Source: Stenotrophomonas sp. 364
Lineage (GTDB): Bacteria > Pseudomonadota > Gammaproteobacteria > Xanthomonadales > Xanthomonadaceae
DNA: 64,000 bases
Assembly: GCF_009832905.1 (NCBI RefSeq)
Contig: NZ_CP047135.1
Location: 3,326,001 to 3,390,000 of the forward strand
Reading direction: 5' to 3'
Under the pieces are notes generated by a model that did not search any database, was not told where the DNA came from, and worked only from the letters and a program-made list of their open reading frames with translations. The position numbers were made by a program, and so were the translations under genes. Every line of letters begins with the position of its first letter. Within the stretch, counting starts at the first letter, position 1. Below are positions 10,149-19,051 of the stretch, one piece after another.

Positions 10149-11144
10149 TCAGAAGAACATCCCGAGCGCGATCTGCGGGCTGACGAACGCGCCGCTGTTG
10201 CGGCCGCCCACGCTGAACTCCACGCCGGCGATCAGCCCCAGCGACGGACTGAAGTGGTACTCGATGGCCGGCGCCACGCTGACACTGCTGCTGGAAGGTC
10301 GGCGCTGGTTGATGCTCCGCAGGCCCTCGCTGCCCGGGGCATAGCCGGTGATGTGCTGGTCGCTTTCGCGGCTGGCGGTGACGTCCAGCGCGGCCACCCA
10401 GCGCGCGTTGACGCTGTACTCGGCCCCCAGCGACAGACCGAGCAACGAGCCGCGCGCGATGCTGCCCCGGAACCCGGGATCGGTGCCATACACACTGCTG
10501 TCGTGCAGCGCCACGCGTGCCGGTGCCGGGCTGGCGCTGAGCTGGCCACGCCAGCGCAACGGGCGGTCGTTGGGCATCCACAGCACCTGCTGCACACCGA
10601 GTGCGAAGGTGGTGCGCTGCACGCCATCGCCCTGGGCGTTGAGTGGATTGCCCCCGATGCGGTCGTAGCTGCCGGTGGCAAAGCGCTGCAGCAGCGCCAC
10701 CGAGATGGCCGGGCGCGTGCCGTCGGCGCTGGGGGCCTGCAGCAGGTACTGCAGCCGCGCGGTGGTGTCGCCCGCACGCACGGCACCGCTGCGCGCGCCA
10801 GCCGCGTCGGCACGTGCCGCGCTGAGATTGACCTGCGCGGTGACGCGCTCGCCCATGCCGTAGGCGATGGGCACGACGGTAAGCCAGGCGCCGCTGTCGC
10901 TGCTGCGCTGGCGGCGGCCGTTGGCGTCGTAACCGGCATCACTGTCGACGCGGACCAGGTAGGGCTCGATGTACCAATGGCCGCGCGGCACTCCGGCCGG
11001 GTTGGCGGTGACCAGTGGACCCGTGAAATTCACCCCGTCAAGGCTGCGTGCCTGGGCAGCGGCGTGCGGGGCGAACAGCCCCAGGGGAACAGCCGCCAGC
11101 GCTAGCGCGGCGACACGATGAAACGACAACGCGGACAAGGTCAT
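10149..11144 (-). CDS. Outer-membrane beta-barrel protein (possibly Phenol_MetA_deg-like transporter family)
   Basis: 331 residues from the ATG at 11144 with GGGAG upstream. A signal peptide ends AHAAAQA. The rest alternates polar and hydrophobic residues in short strands, for example GHWYIEPYLVRVDSD, TTARLQYLLQAP and SLGLIAGVEFSVGG. The protein ends in Met-Phe-Phe, the aromatic C-terminus typical of BAM-assembled barrels. I think it resembles the MetA-pathway/phenol-degradation transporter family, but this is only a resemblance in length and style. Its position before an AGCS symporter gene suggests joint uptake or envelope function. Confidence 0.65.
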   Translation of the reverse strand: MTLSALSFHRVAALALAAVPLGLFAPHAAAQARSLDGVNFTGPLVTANPAGVPRGHWYIEPYLVRVDSDAGYDANGRRQRSSDSGAWLTVVPIAYGMGERVTAQVNLSAARADAAGARSGAVRAGDTTARLQYLLQAPSADGTRPAISVALLQRFATGSYDRIGGNPLNAQGDGVQRTTFALGVQQVLWMPNDRPLRWRGQLSASPAPARVALHDSSVYGTDPGFRGSIARGSLLGLSLGAEYSVNARWVAALDVTASRESDQHITGYAPGSEGLRSINQRRPSSSSVSVAPAIEYHFSPSLGLIAGVEFSVGGRNSGAFVSPQIALGMFF

Positions 11145-11393
11145 GCCAAGGCTCCCGTGAGACTGGAAAGAAGACGGTGCACACGCACACCGCCGCGCCA
11201 ATCTGCACAGCCCGTTGGGCGGCAACAATGTGCAGAACCCTTGTTTTCGTCGATCTGTGCGGGGCCGCACGCACGCCGTTTCGCATCACATGCGATGGTG
11301 GTGTTCTGCGTTCTTGGCCGGCGATCACAACCACGGTGTTCATTGCGTGGGGCAATGACGGAAGCGTGGAGAGCGGGTGTTTCCGCGGGGTGT

Positions 11394-11419
11394 GCAGCCA
11401 CCCGTGGGGCGGCTCTACC
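11394..11419 (-). repeat. GTAG-type REP (read on the minus strand)
   Basis: On the minus strand this is GTAGAGCCGCCCCACGGGTGG. It is the same type as the elements at 40080-40105 and 42614-42636, where the stem has A and T in place of G and C. The stretch 11145-11393 before it holds the barrel gene's upstream region. I saw no ORF with a ribosome site there. Confidence 0.65.
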
Positions 11420-11433
11420 AATCGATGACGCAT

Positions 11434-11463
11434 AAAAAAGCCCGGTCGAAGAACGACCGGGCT
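11434..11463 (-). terminator. Strong minus-strand Rho-independent terminator
   Basis: AGCCCGGTCG and CGACCGGGCT form a perfect 10-bp stem over a 5-base loop. On the minus strand it is followed by TTTTTT. It lies 245 bases downstream of the SpoU methyltransferase gene, unusually far for that gene's own terminator. Confidence 0.85.
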
Positions 11464-11708
11464 ACCGGGACTCGTCACACCCCACGCGGTGAGCGTCACA
11501 GACTTGCTGCGATCCGGACAACGGCGCCGCGCTGGGTGGGTGTCTCTCCTCACCTACCCAGCACAGTACCGCCGAGCACTGTGACGCAGCTCAAGGCCGG
11601 CGCACTATGCGAAAAATCCGAATCGGCTGTAGTCATAACGCTATCGGTGACACCGATCACATCGCGTTGGGCAAGCGCGCACGCGCGCTACCCGAAACCG
11701 CATCCTGC
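11464..11708 (-). other. Gene-free 245-base stretch with stem-loop; possible 3' UTR or small RNA
   Basis: No credible ORF. CTGGGTGGGTG and CACCTACCCAG (about 11533-11562) form a near-perfect 11-bp stem. Together with the strong terminator at 11434, the stretch could be the long 3' UTR of the SpoU gene or an independent small RNA transcribed leftward. No convincing promoter was found. 6S, tmRNA, 4.5S and RNase P signatures were looked for and not seen. Confidence 0.3.
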
Positions 11709-12548
11709 TCAGCGTGCCTGGCGTCCGTACCAGTGCGCCAGCAGCACCGCTGTCGCCGATGCAACGTTGAGGCTTTCCACTGCGCCGGTGCCCGGAATGG
11801 ACACCTGCGCGTCACAATCCTGCGCCAGTTCACGGTCCATGCCTTCGCCTTCGGCACCCATCACGTAGACCAGACGCGCCGGCACGTCGCTGGCGAAGAG
11901 GTTGTTGCCGCCGTCCACCAGCGTCGCGGCCAGGCCGAAGCCGGCGTCGCGCAGCTGCTGCATCGCCTCCGGCAGCGCGGGCAGGCGCACCAGCGGCACC
12001 GATTCGGCGCCGCCTTCGGCCACGCGCGCGGCCGCACCGGACAGCGCCAGCGTGGACCCCGGTGGCAGCAGCAGGCCAGCCACGCCGAAATGCGCCGCCG
12101 AGCGCAGGATCGCGCCGAAATTGTGCGGATTGCCCACGCCATCCAGCCACAGCGCCAGCGCCGGCGTACCGGCCGGCAGCGTGCCCAGCCACTCGCCCAG
12201 CTCCAGCATCGGCGCGCGCAGCACGTCGGCCACCACGCCTTCATGGTGGGTGGTAGCGGCCAGCTTGTTGAGGTCGCCCTCTTCCACCACGCGGTACCCC
12301 ACCCGGTTGGACACGCACCACTTCAGCATCGGCTGCAGGCGCGGGATCAGCGATTCGGCCAGGTACAGCTTGCGCAGCGCCTGCGGGCGCTTGTCGAACA
12401 GGGCCTGCACGGCGTTCCAGCCGTACAGGCGCAGCTCGTCGTTGCCCCGCCCCGGCGGTGGCGGCGTGCCGCCCTCGCGCGGGGGCAGCGGGGTGGCCCG
12501 CGGCGGCCGCGAAGACGGGCGGCGGGCATTCTTCCAGGGATCATTCAC
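11709..12548 (-). CDS. SpoU/TrmH-family RNA 2'-O-methyltransferase
   Basis: 279 residues from the GTG at 12548, which overlaps the end of the AGCS gene by 8 bases. The SpoU substrate-binding domain is about residues 40-115. The SPOUT trefoil-knot domain follows with all three motifs: VGNPHNFGAILRSA (motif 1), YVMGAEGEGM (motif 2) and IPGTGAVESLNVASATAV (motif 3). The family 2'-O-methylates ribose in tRNA or 23S rRNA using SAM. The first 35 residues are rich in Pro, Arg and Gly, probably unstructured. The target nucleotide is not deducible. It is RlmB-like in layout, but the true rlmB usually sits elsewhere (beside rnr or rpsF). Confidence 0.88.
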   Translation of the reverse strand: MNDPWKNARRPSSRPPRATPLPPREGGTPPPPGRGNDELRLYGWNAVQALFDKRPQALRKLYLAESLIPRLQPMLKWCVSNRVGYRVVEEGDLNKLAATTHHEGVVADVLRAPMLELGEWLGTLPAGTPALALWLDGVGNPHNFGAILRSAAHFGVAGLLLPPGSTLALSGAAARVAEGGAESVPLVRLPALPEAMQQLRDAGFGLAATLVDGGNNLFASDVPARLVYVMGAEGEGMDRELAQDCDAQVSIPGTGAVESLNVASATAVLLAHWYGRQAR

Positions 12549-14058
12549 TACGGGACAACTCCAGCTTGCGTTGACGCCAGAAATCGGCGTTCTTGATGCC
12601 CAATGCATCGGGGTCGAAGGTCGGATCCAGGCCGAGCTTCTTCTGTCGTTCGTAATCGCGCAGCGCCAGCATCGCCGGCTTCTGCACGATCAGGATGGCG
12701 ATGATGTTCAACCAGGCCATCAGGCCCACGCCGATGTCGCCCAGTGCCCACGCCAGGGTGGCGTTGTGGAACGCACCGAACACCACCATGCCGATGATGC
12801 CCAGGCGCAGCACCAGCACGGTGAGCGGGCGCTTGCGGTTGTGGTTGATGTAGCTGAGGTTGGTTTCGGCCATGTAGTAATAGGCCATGATCGTGGTGAA
12901 GGCGAAGAAGAAGATCGCCAGCGACACGAACGAGGCGCCCCAGCCCGGCAACACCGCTTCCACGCCGGCCTGCGCGTAGCCCGCACCTTCCGGGATACCG
13001 GCCAGGCCCTGGAAGATCGGGGCGGCACCTTCCACCGGCGAGTACACGTTGTAGGTGCCGCTGGCCAGGATCAGGAAGGCGGTGGCGGTGCACACCATCA
13101 TGGTGTCGAAATAGATCGCGAAGGCCTGCACGTAGCCCTGCTTGGCCGGGTGCGAGACCTCCGAGGCGGCTGCCGCGTGCGGGCCCGAGCCCTGGCCGGC
13201 TTCATTGGCATAGATGCCGCGCTTGATGCCCCACTCCACCGCCAGGCCCATCATCGCGCCGAACGCGGCATGGGTGCCGAAGGCGCTGTCGAAGATGATG
13301 CCGAACATTTCCGGCACGCGGTCGTAGTTGATGATCATGATGACGATGGCCATCAGGATGAACGCGGCGGCCATGAACGGCACCACCACTTCGGCGAAGT
13401 TGGCGATGCGCTTGACCCCGCCGAAAATGACCACGCCCAGCAGCAGCGCCACCACGATACCGATGCCCAGCTTCAGTGCCTGGACGTCGGCCAGGCCCAT
13501 GAATTGGCCATCCAGCGGGCCGCACAGGGCGCCGCCACGGCAGGCGTTGATGATGCTGTCGGCGATGGCATTGGCCTGCACGCCCGGCATCAGGAAGCCG
13601 GCGGCGATGATGGTGGCCACGGCGAACGCCAAGGCGTACCACTTCATGCCCATGGCTTTTTCGATGTAGTACGCCGGGCCGCCGCGGTAGCGGCCTTCGG
13701 CGTCCTTGGTCTTGTAGATCTGCGCCAGGGTGCATTCCACGTACGAGGTGGAGGCGCCGAGGAAGCCCATGACCCACATCCAGAAGATCGCGCCGGGACC
13801 GCCGAAGGCGATGGCGGTGGCCACGCCAGCGATATTGCCGATGCCCATGCGGCCGGCCATCGACATGGCCAAGGCCTGGAAGGAGGACACGCCCGCGTCG
13901 GACTTCTCGCCCTTGACGGTGAGGCGGCACATCTCGAAGAAGCCGCGGATCTGCATGAACCGGGTGCGGATGCTGAAGAACAGGCCAGCGCCCAGGCACA
14001 CGGCGATCAGCGCCTTGCTCCAGATGATGCCGTTGACGAAATGTACGGTTGCTTCCAC
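12541..14058 (-). CDS. AGCS-family alanine/glycine:cation symporter (copy 2)
   Basis: 505 residues from the GTG at 14058, chosen because GGAGAGAG lies just upstream and the reading frame further upstream is Pro/Gly-rich and not protein-like. The family motifs VSSFQALAMSMAGRMGIGNIAG, FGGPGAIFWMW, RGGPAYYIEKAMG and GVGLMAWLNI are present. It is longer than copy 1 because of an extra loop with ACRGGALCGP near residue 165. It probably couples Na+ to alanine or glycine uptake. The overlap with the downstream SpoU gene indicates one transcript. Confidence 0.92.
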   Translation of the reverse strand: MEATVHFVNGIIWSKALIAVCLGAGLFFSIRTRFMQIRGFFEMCRLTVKGEKSDAGVSSFQALAMSMAGRMGIGNIAGVATAIAFGGPGAIFWMWVMGFLGASTSYVECTLAQIYKTKDAEGRYRGGPAYYIEKAMGMKWYALAFAVATIIAAGFLMPGVQANAIADSIINACRGGALCGPLDGQFMGLADVQALKLGIGIVVALLLGVVIFGGVKRIANFAEVVVPFMAAAFILMAIVIMIINYDRVPEMFGIIFDSAFGTHAAFGAMMGLAVEWGIKRGIYANEAGQGSGPHAAAASEVSHPAKQGYVQAFAIYFDTMMVCTATAFLILASGTYNVYSPVEGAAPIFQGLAGIPEGAGYAQAGVEAVLPGWGASFVSLAIFFFAFTTIMAYYYMAETNLSYINHNRKRPLTVLVLRLGIIGMVVFGAFHNATLAWALGDIGVGLMAWLNIIAILIVQKPAMLALRDYERQKKLGLDPTFDPDALGIKNADFWRQRKLELSRSE

Positions 14059-14211
14059 GCGCTCTCTCCAGTCGGCGGAAAAAAAGGACGTCCCGTCGGC
14101 TGGAGGGGACCGCGTCGATTCTCCACCATCAGGGCCGCCACGGGTAGCGCCGGGTGCGTGGGGGGGCGGTGGCGTGGGGGCGACGAACGCGTCGCCACGC
14201 GCTTGGGCAAC

Positions 14212-14351
14212 GTAGCGCCGGGCTCTGCCCGGCTGCTTCACGCTTGTTGGCCGTTCGGAGAAGAGCAGCCGGGCAGAGCCCGGCTCTACGCGGCTGCCCC
14301 GTCACTCTCCAGGCGCGTGGGCAGCAGGGGCGCGGCAGAGCCCAGCTCTAC
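14212..14351. repeat. Cluster of GTAG-type REP elements in a 326-base gene-free gap
   Basis: A GTAG palindrome (GTAGCGCCGGGCTCTGCCCGG) starts at 14212. An inverted partner ends GCCCGGCTCTAC at 14289. A degenerate third copy ends CCCAGCTCTAC at 14351. The rest of 14059-14384 is G-rich leader of the AGCS gene (14059-14211) and the 3' side of the RND gene. No gene is seen. Confidence 0.75.
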
Positions 14352-14384
14352 AACGCCGCAGCTACGTATTCATCTGCCCCCCGG

Positions 14385-17300
14385 TCAGGCGTGCCCGCCC
14401 ACCGACGGGGTCTCCGCCTCCTGCTTCTCCAGCTCACGGGCCACCGCTTCGGGCGAACGCGTGTACGGGGCCAGCAGCGAGTAGAACGCCGGCACCACGA
14501 ACAGCGACAGGAAGGTGGACACGGTGACGCCGAAGATCACCACGATGCCGATGGTGCCGCGGCTGGCCGAGCCCGGGCCACCGGCGACCACCAGCGGGAT
14601 CGCGCCCACCACGGTGGCGATGGAGGTCATCAGGATCGGGCGCAGGCGCACCATCGACGATTCGACGATGGCCCGGTGCACGTCGCGGCCTTCATCGCGC
14701 AGCTGGTTGGCGAACTCCACGATCAGGATGCCGTTCTTGGCCGCCAGCCCCACCAGCATCACGATGCCGATCTGGCTGAACAGGTTGATGCTGCCGCCGC
14801 TGACATACAGGCCCAGCAGCGCGCCGAGCACGCCCAGCGGCACGGTCAGCATGATCACCAGCGGGTGGATGAAGCTCTCGAACTGCGCGGCCAGCACCAG
14901 GTACACCACCAGCAAGGCCATGGCGAAGGTCAGCAGCACGGCGCTGCCGGCGTTCTGGTACTCGCGCGATTCGCCCTTCCAGTCCAGCTGCGCGTGCTGC
15001 GGCAGCTCCTCGCGGGCGGTCTGCTGGGCCCATGCGATCGCCTCGCCCAGCGGGTAGCCCGGGGCCAGGCCCGCGGTGATGGTGATCGAGCGCAGCCGGT
15101 TGAAGCGGTTGAGGTTGCCCGCTTCGGCCACTTCGCTGAGCGTGACCAGGTTGGACAGCGGCACCAGCTCGCCGCTGCTGGCGCGCACGCGGATGGCGGC
15201 CAGGTCGGCCGGGGTGGCGCGGCCGTCGCGCCCGGCCTGGACCAGCACGTCGTATTCCTCGCCGTTGTCGACGAAGGTGGTGACCCGGCGCGAGCCCATC
15301 ATGGTTTCCAGCGCACTGCCGATTGCGGTGACCGATACGCCCAGGTCGGCGGCGCGCTGGCGGTCGATGTTGACCCGCATCTGCGGCCGGGTTTCCTTGT
15401 AGTCCGAATCCGGGCCGACCAGGCCCGGGTTGTCGGCCATGCGCGCCAGCATGCGGTCGCGCCACTGCGCGATTTCCGCGTACTCCGGCCCGCCCAGCAC
15501 GATCTGGAACGGCTGGCCCTGGCTGCGCACCAGGCCGCCCCCGACCTGGGTGCGCACGCGCACGCCGCGGATGCCGTCCAGGTGCTTCTGCAGGTCGGCG
15601 GCCACGTCCGGCGTGGCGGCCTGGCGCTCGCGCCACGGCTGCAGGAACACGCTGATGCGGCCCGTATGCATTTCTTCGCTGGCACCGAAGCCGCCGGGCA
15701 CGCGCGGGTTGGCGCGCACGATCGGCTTGTCGTCGCCGACGAACCCGGCCACCACCTTTTCCACTTCCTGCACCTGGCCCACGGTGTAGTCGTAGCCGGC
15801 GCCTTCCGGGCCATCGATCATGATCTGGAACGAACCGCGGTCTTCGGCCGGGGCCAGTTCAGAGGGCAGCACCTTGAGCAGCAACGCACTGGCCAGCAGC
15901 GACAGCACCATCACCACCACGTAGATCCACGTGCGCCCGACGTGCGCGTCGAGCACGCGCCCGTAGGCGGCCGAGACGCGGTCCAGGTTGCGGTTGATCA
16001 CCCCGTGCAGGCCCTTGGGCGGCTGGCCGCTGTGCGGCTTGAGCAGCTTGGAGGCCATCATCGGGGTCAGCGTGAGCGAGACGAACGCCGACAGCGCCAC
16101 CGCAGCCGCCAACGCCACGGCCAGCTCGCGGAACAGGCGGCCGGTATTGCCTTCCAGGAAGCCCACCGGCAGGAACACCGCCACCAGCACGGCGGTGGTG
16201 GCGATCACCGCGAAGGCTACCTGCGCGGTGCCGCGCTTGGAGGCCACCAGCGGCGGTTCGCCCAGGTCGATGCGGCGTTGCACGTTTTCCACGACCACGA
16301 TGGCGTCATCGACGACCAGGCCGATACACAGCACCAGCGCCAGCAGGGTCAGCAGGTTGATGGAGAACCCAAACGCGTACAGCGCGATGAACGCCGCCAC
16401 CAGGCACACCGGCACGGTGACGGCGGGGATCAGCGCGGCGCGGAAACTGCCGAGGAACAGCCAGATCACCGCCAGTACCAGCAGCATGGCTTCCACCAGC
16501 GTGGCGTAGACGCGGTCCACGGCGGCTTCGATGAAGGTGGTGTTGTCGAAGGCGACGAAGATGTGGGTGCCTTCGGGCAGGGTCTGCCCGACCCGCTCGG
16601 CTTCGGCACGTGCGGTGCGGGCCACGTCCAGCGAGTTGGCGGTGGAGGTCTTGACGATGCCCAGACCGATGCCCGGTTCGCCATTGCTGCGGTAATACGC
16701 GCGTCGCTCGGACGAGGCCAGCTCGATTTTGGCCACGTCGCCCATGCGCACCACGTAGCCGTCGGCGCCCTTGCCCAGCGGAATGGTGGCGAAGTCTTCC
16801 GGCTTCACGTAGTTGCGCTCCACGCGCAGGGTGAAGTCGCGGTCGGCCGATTCGATGCGGCCGGCCGGCAGCTCGACGTTTTCATTGCGCAGCGCGGTTT
16901 CCACGTCGCCCACGGTAAGGCCACGCGCGGCCAGCTGGTCGCGGTCGAGCCAGATGCGCATGGCATAGCGCTGGCGCCCGCCGATGCGGACCTGGGCCAC
17001 GCCGTCCAGGCTGGAGAAGCGGTCGACCACGTACCGGTCGGCGTAGTCGCTCAGCTCCAGCGTGTCCATGCTGGAGGAGGTCATGTTGAACCAGATGATC
17101 GGGTCGGCGTCGCTTTCGACCTTGGCGATTTCCGGCGGCCGCGCCTCTTCGGGCATGCGGTCGGCAACACGGCTGACCGCATCGCGCACATCGTTGGCGG
17201 CCGCCTCGATATCGCGGTTGGAGGTGAATTCAATGCTGACCTGGGCGCGGCCGTTGGAGCTGCGCGCGTTGATGGTATCGATGCCTTCGATGCCGGCCAG

Positions 17301-17510
17301 GGCGTCTTCAAGCACCTGGGTGATGCGGCTTTCGATCACCGCGGCCGAAGCACCGGTGTAATCCACCGATACCGAGACGATCGGCGGGTCGATCGCGGGC
17401 AGCTCGCGCAGGGTCAGGCGGGTGAACGACATGACGCCCAGCACGACCAGCAGCAGGCTCATCACCACCGCGAAGACCGGGCGCTGGATGGAAATGTCGG
17501 AGAGTTTCAT
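14385..17510 (-). CDS. RND (HAE1-type) multidrug efflux inner-membrane transporter
   Basis: 1041 residues, the usual RND length. The start MKLSDISIQRPVFA, two groups of membrane helices (about 330-470 and 850-1010) and two large periplasmic domains are seen. The proton-relay aspartate pair is in GLVVDDAIVVVENV (near 400). A GLAAKNGILIVEFA segment marks the second TM4. It pumps drugs or detergents out through a tripartite complex with the adaptor encoded just upstream. No outer-membrane factor gene is in the unit, so it would use a TolC-type channel from elsewhere. It could be one of the Sme pumps of Stenotrophomonas, but I cannot say which. Confidence 0.93.
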   Translation of the reverse strand: MKLSDISIQRPVFAVVMSLLLVVLGVMSFTRLTLRELPAIDPPIVSVSVDYTGASAAVIESRITQVLEDALAGIEGIDTINARSSNGRAQVSIEFTSNRDIEAAANDVRDAVSRVADRMPEEARPPEIAKVESDADPIIWFNMTSSSMDTLELSDYADRYVVDRFSSLDGVAQVRIGGRQRYAMRIWLDRDQLAARGLTVGDVETALRNENVELPAGRIESADRDFTLRVERNYVKPEDFATIPLGKGADGYVVRMGDVAKIELASSERRAYYRSNGEPGIGLGIVKTSTANSLDVARTARAEAERVGQTLPEGTHIFVAFDNTTFIEAAVDRVYATLVEAMLLVLAVIWLFLGSFRAALIPAVTVPVCLVAAFIALYAFGFSINLLTLLALVLCIGLVVDDAIVVVENVQRRIDLGEPPLVASKRGTAQVAFAVIATTAVLVAVFLPVGFLEGNTGRLFRELAVALAAAVALSAFVSLTLTPMMASKLLKPHSGQPPKGLHGVINRNLDRVSAAYGRVLDAHVGRTWIYVVVMVLSLLASALLLKVLPSELAPAEDRGSFQIMIDGPEGAGYDYTVGQVQEVEKVVAGFVGDDKPIVRANPRVPGGFGASEEMHTGRISVFLQPWRERQAATPDVAADLQKHLDGIRGVRVRTQVGGGLVRSQGQPFQIVLGGPEYAEIAQWRDRMLARMADNPGLVGPDSDYKETRPQMRVNIDRQRAADLGVSVTAIGSALETMMGSRRVTTFVDNGEEYDVLVQAGRDGRATPADLAAIRVRASSGELVPLSNLVTLSEVAEAGNLNRFNRLRSITITAGLAPGYPLGEAIAWAQQTAREELPQHAQLDWKGESREYQNAGSAVLLTFAMALLVVYLVLAAQFESFIHPLVIMLTVPLGVLGALLGLYVSGGSINLFSQIGIVMLVGLAAKNGILIVEFANQLRDEGRDVHRAIVESSMVRLRPILMTSIATVVGAIPLVVAGGPGSASRGTIGIVVIFGVTVSTFLSLFVVPAFYSLLAPYTRSPEAVARELEKQEAETPSVGGHA

Positions 17511-18583
17511 CCTGCCGGGTCCGCAGGCTTGGCGGCGGGTACGGCCGACGCTGGGCGCTCATCAACCTTCAGGCCCGGGCGCAGCTTGCCGGTACCGTCA
17601 ACCACGATGCGATCGCCGGCCTTCAGGCCGCTGCGGATTTCGACCACGCCGGCACGGCGCGCGCCGCTGGTGATATCGATGCGTTCCACGCTGTGGTCGG
17701 CCTTGACCCGGTACACGAACGAATCGCGGCCCACCTGCACCACGGCGATTTCCGGAATGACCAGGGCCTGGCGCTCCGGGCGGAACATGCGGATGTCCAG
17801 CAGCATGCCCGGGCGCAGGGCGTGGTCGGCATTGATGAAGTCGGCGCGCACGGTGACCGCGCGGGTACCCGGGTCGACGCGGGTGTCGATGGTGGCCACC
17901 ACGCCCTCGAAGCTGCGGCCGGGATAGGCGACGCTGGTGGCGGTGACCTTGTCGCCGGTGCCGAGGCTGGCCAGTTCGGCTTCGGGTACCTGGAAATCGA
18001 CGTGCATGCGCTCGATGTCGTCCAGGGTGGCGATGCTGGTACTGGGGGTGACCAGCGAGCCCGCACTGACCTGGCGGATGCCGAGCACGCCGGCGAACGG
18101 TGCGCGCACGCGACGGTCGCCGATGTCCGACTGCATTTCGCGCACGCGCGCCTCGGCGGCATCGCGGATGGCGCGCTGGGTGTCCAGGGTGGCGCTGGCC
18201 ACCAGCTGCTGGGCCGCCAGTTCGCGCTGGCGCTTGTACAGCTGGTCGGCCTCGGCAAAGGTGGCTTGCGCCTGCAGCAGGGCCGCTTCCTGGGCCTGCC
18301 CGCGCAGGGTGACCAACGGGGTGCCGGCGCTGACCTGCTGGCCGCTCTCGAAGTGGACGGTTTCGATGATCTCGCTGACCTTGGCGGTGATGGTCACCGA
18401 CTCACGGGCCTTGGCGGTACCCAGCGCCTGCAGCGTGTCGTTCCATGCGGAGGTCTGCACCACCTGGGTAGTGACCGGTACGGAGTCTGCCGCCCGGCGC
18501 GCGGTGTCGTCCTTGCTGCTGCACCCGGCCAACAGGGCCAGGGTGAGGCCAGCGGCGATGCGCGCGGTGATGCGTCCCAACAT
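17507..18583 (-). CDS. RND efflux membrane-fusion (adaptor) lipoprotein
   Basis: 358 residues from the ATG at 18583. The lipobox LLAGC puts the lipidated Cys near residue 21. A lipoyl half-motif (VTITAKVSEIIETVHFESGQQVSAGTPL, in parts) is followed by an alpha-helical hairpin (about 90-140), the second lipoyl half (RVRAPFAGVLGIRQVSAG), a beta-barrel and a membrane-proximal domain. It bridges the RND pump to the outer-membrane channel. Its last four bases overlap the transporter start (ATGA), so the two subunits are translationally coupled. No TetR or LysR regulator is beside it. Confidence 0.93.
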   Translation of the reverse strand: MLGRITARIAAGLTLALLAGCSSKDDTARRAADSVPVTTQVVQTSAWNDTLQALGTAKARESVTITAKVSEIIETVHFESGQQVSAGTPLVTLRGQAQEAALLQAQATFAEADQLYKRQRELAAQQLVASATLDTQRAIRDAAEARVREMQSDIGDRRVRAPFAGVLGIRQVSAGSLVTPSTSIATLDDIERMHVDFQVPEAELASLGTGDKVTATSVAYPGRSFEGVVATIDTRVDPGTRAVTVRADFINADHALRPGMLLDIRMFRPERQALVIPEIAVVQVGRDSFVYRVKADHSVERIDITSGARRAGVVEIRSGLKAGDRIVVDGTGKLRPGLKVDERPASAVPAAKPADPAG

Positions 18584-18763
18584 GTGAAAAAATCCCGTTA
18601 AACCCACGACCGGCGAGTGTACGGGTCGGGGCTGGCCGGGCATATGTGCCAAGCGTTTACCGGGGCCCGGTGGCAGCCGAAATGCCTTTCGTGCTGGGCT
18701 GTGCGGGTGTGTAACGGCGTGTATCGGCACGTGTCGAATGGCGTCAACGGCCGGGGGCATCTC

Positions 18764-19020
18764 GTAGAGCCGGGCTCTGCCCGGCTGCGGGTCCGTGTCG
18801 AGCGGGGACGCCTTCAGCCGGGCCCGGCTCTACGTGGCTGCGGGTCCGTGTCGAGCGGGGACGGCTTCAGCCGGGCAGAGCCCGGCTCTACGTGGCTACG
18901 GGTCCGTGTCGAGCGGGGACGCCTTCAGCCGGGCAGAGCCCGGCTCTACGTGGCTGCGGGTCCGTGCCGGACGGTGATGCCTGCAGCCAGGCAGAGCCCG
19001 GCTTTACGTGGGGGTGGGCA
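18764..19020. repeat. Tandem array of about four 58-bp units built around GTAG-REP halves
   Basis: The motif GGGTCCGTG recurs at 18789, 18842, 18900 and 18958, giving periods of 53, 58 and 58 bases. Each unit carries TCAGCCGGGCAGAGCCCGG and CTCTACGTGGCT. The short first unit has lost 5 bases inside the palindrome. The last unit is more diverged (GCCAGGCAGAG, TTTACG). The array begins with a forward GTAG element (18764) and fills most of the gene-free stretch 18584-19051 between the adaptor gene and the copper-receptor gene. Confidence 0.8.
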
Positions 19021-19051
19021 TGCAGCCGGGCAACGCACGGCGCCACGTCCC

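Noticed and set aside
14154..17927. Very long plus-strand open frame (over 1200 codons) opposite the RND transporter
   Set aside because: The translation is His/Gln/Arg-rich without motifs, and the minus strand encodes a complete RND pump and adaptor.
18764..19020. The 58-bp period array considered as a CRISPR
   Set aside because: The intervals between the palindromes are themselves repeated, so there are no unique spacers. No cas genes are in the window.
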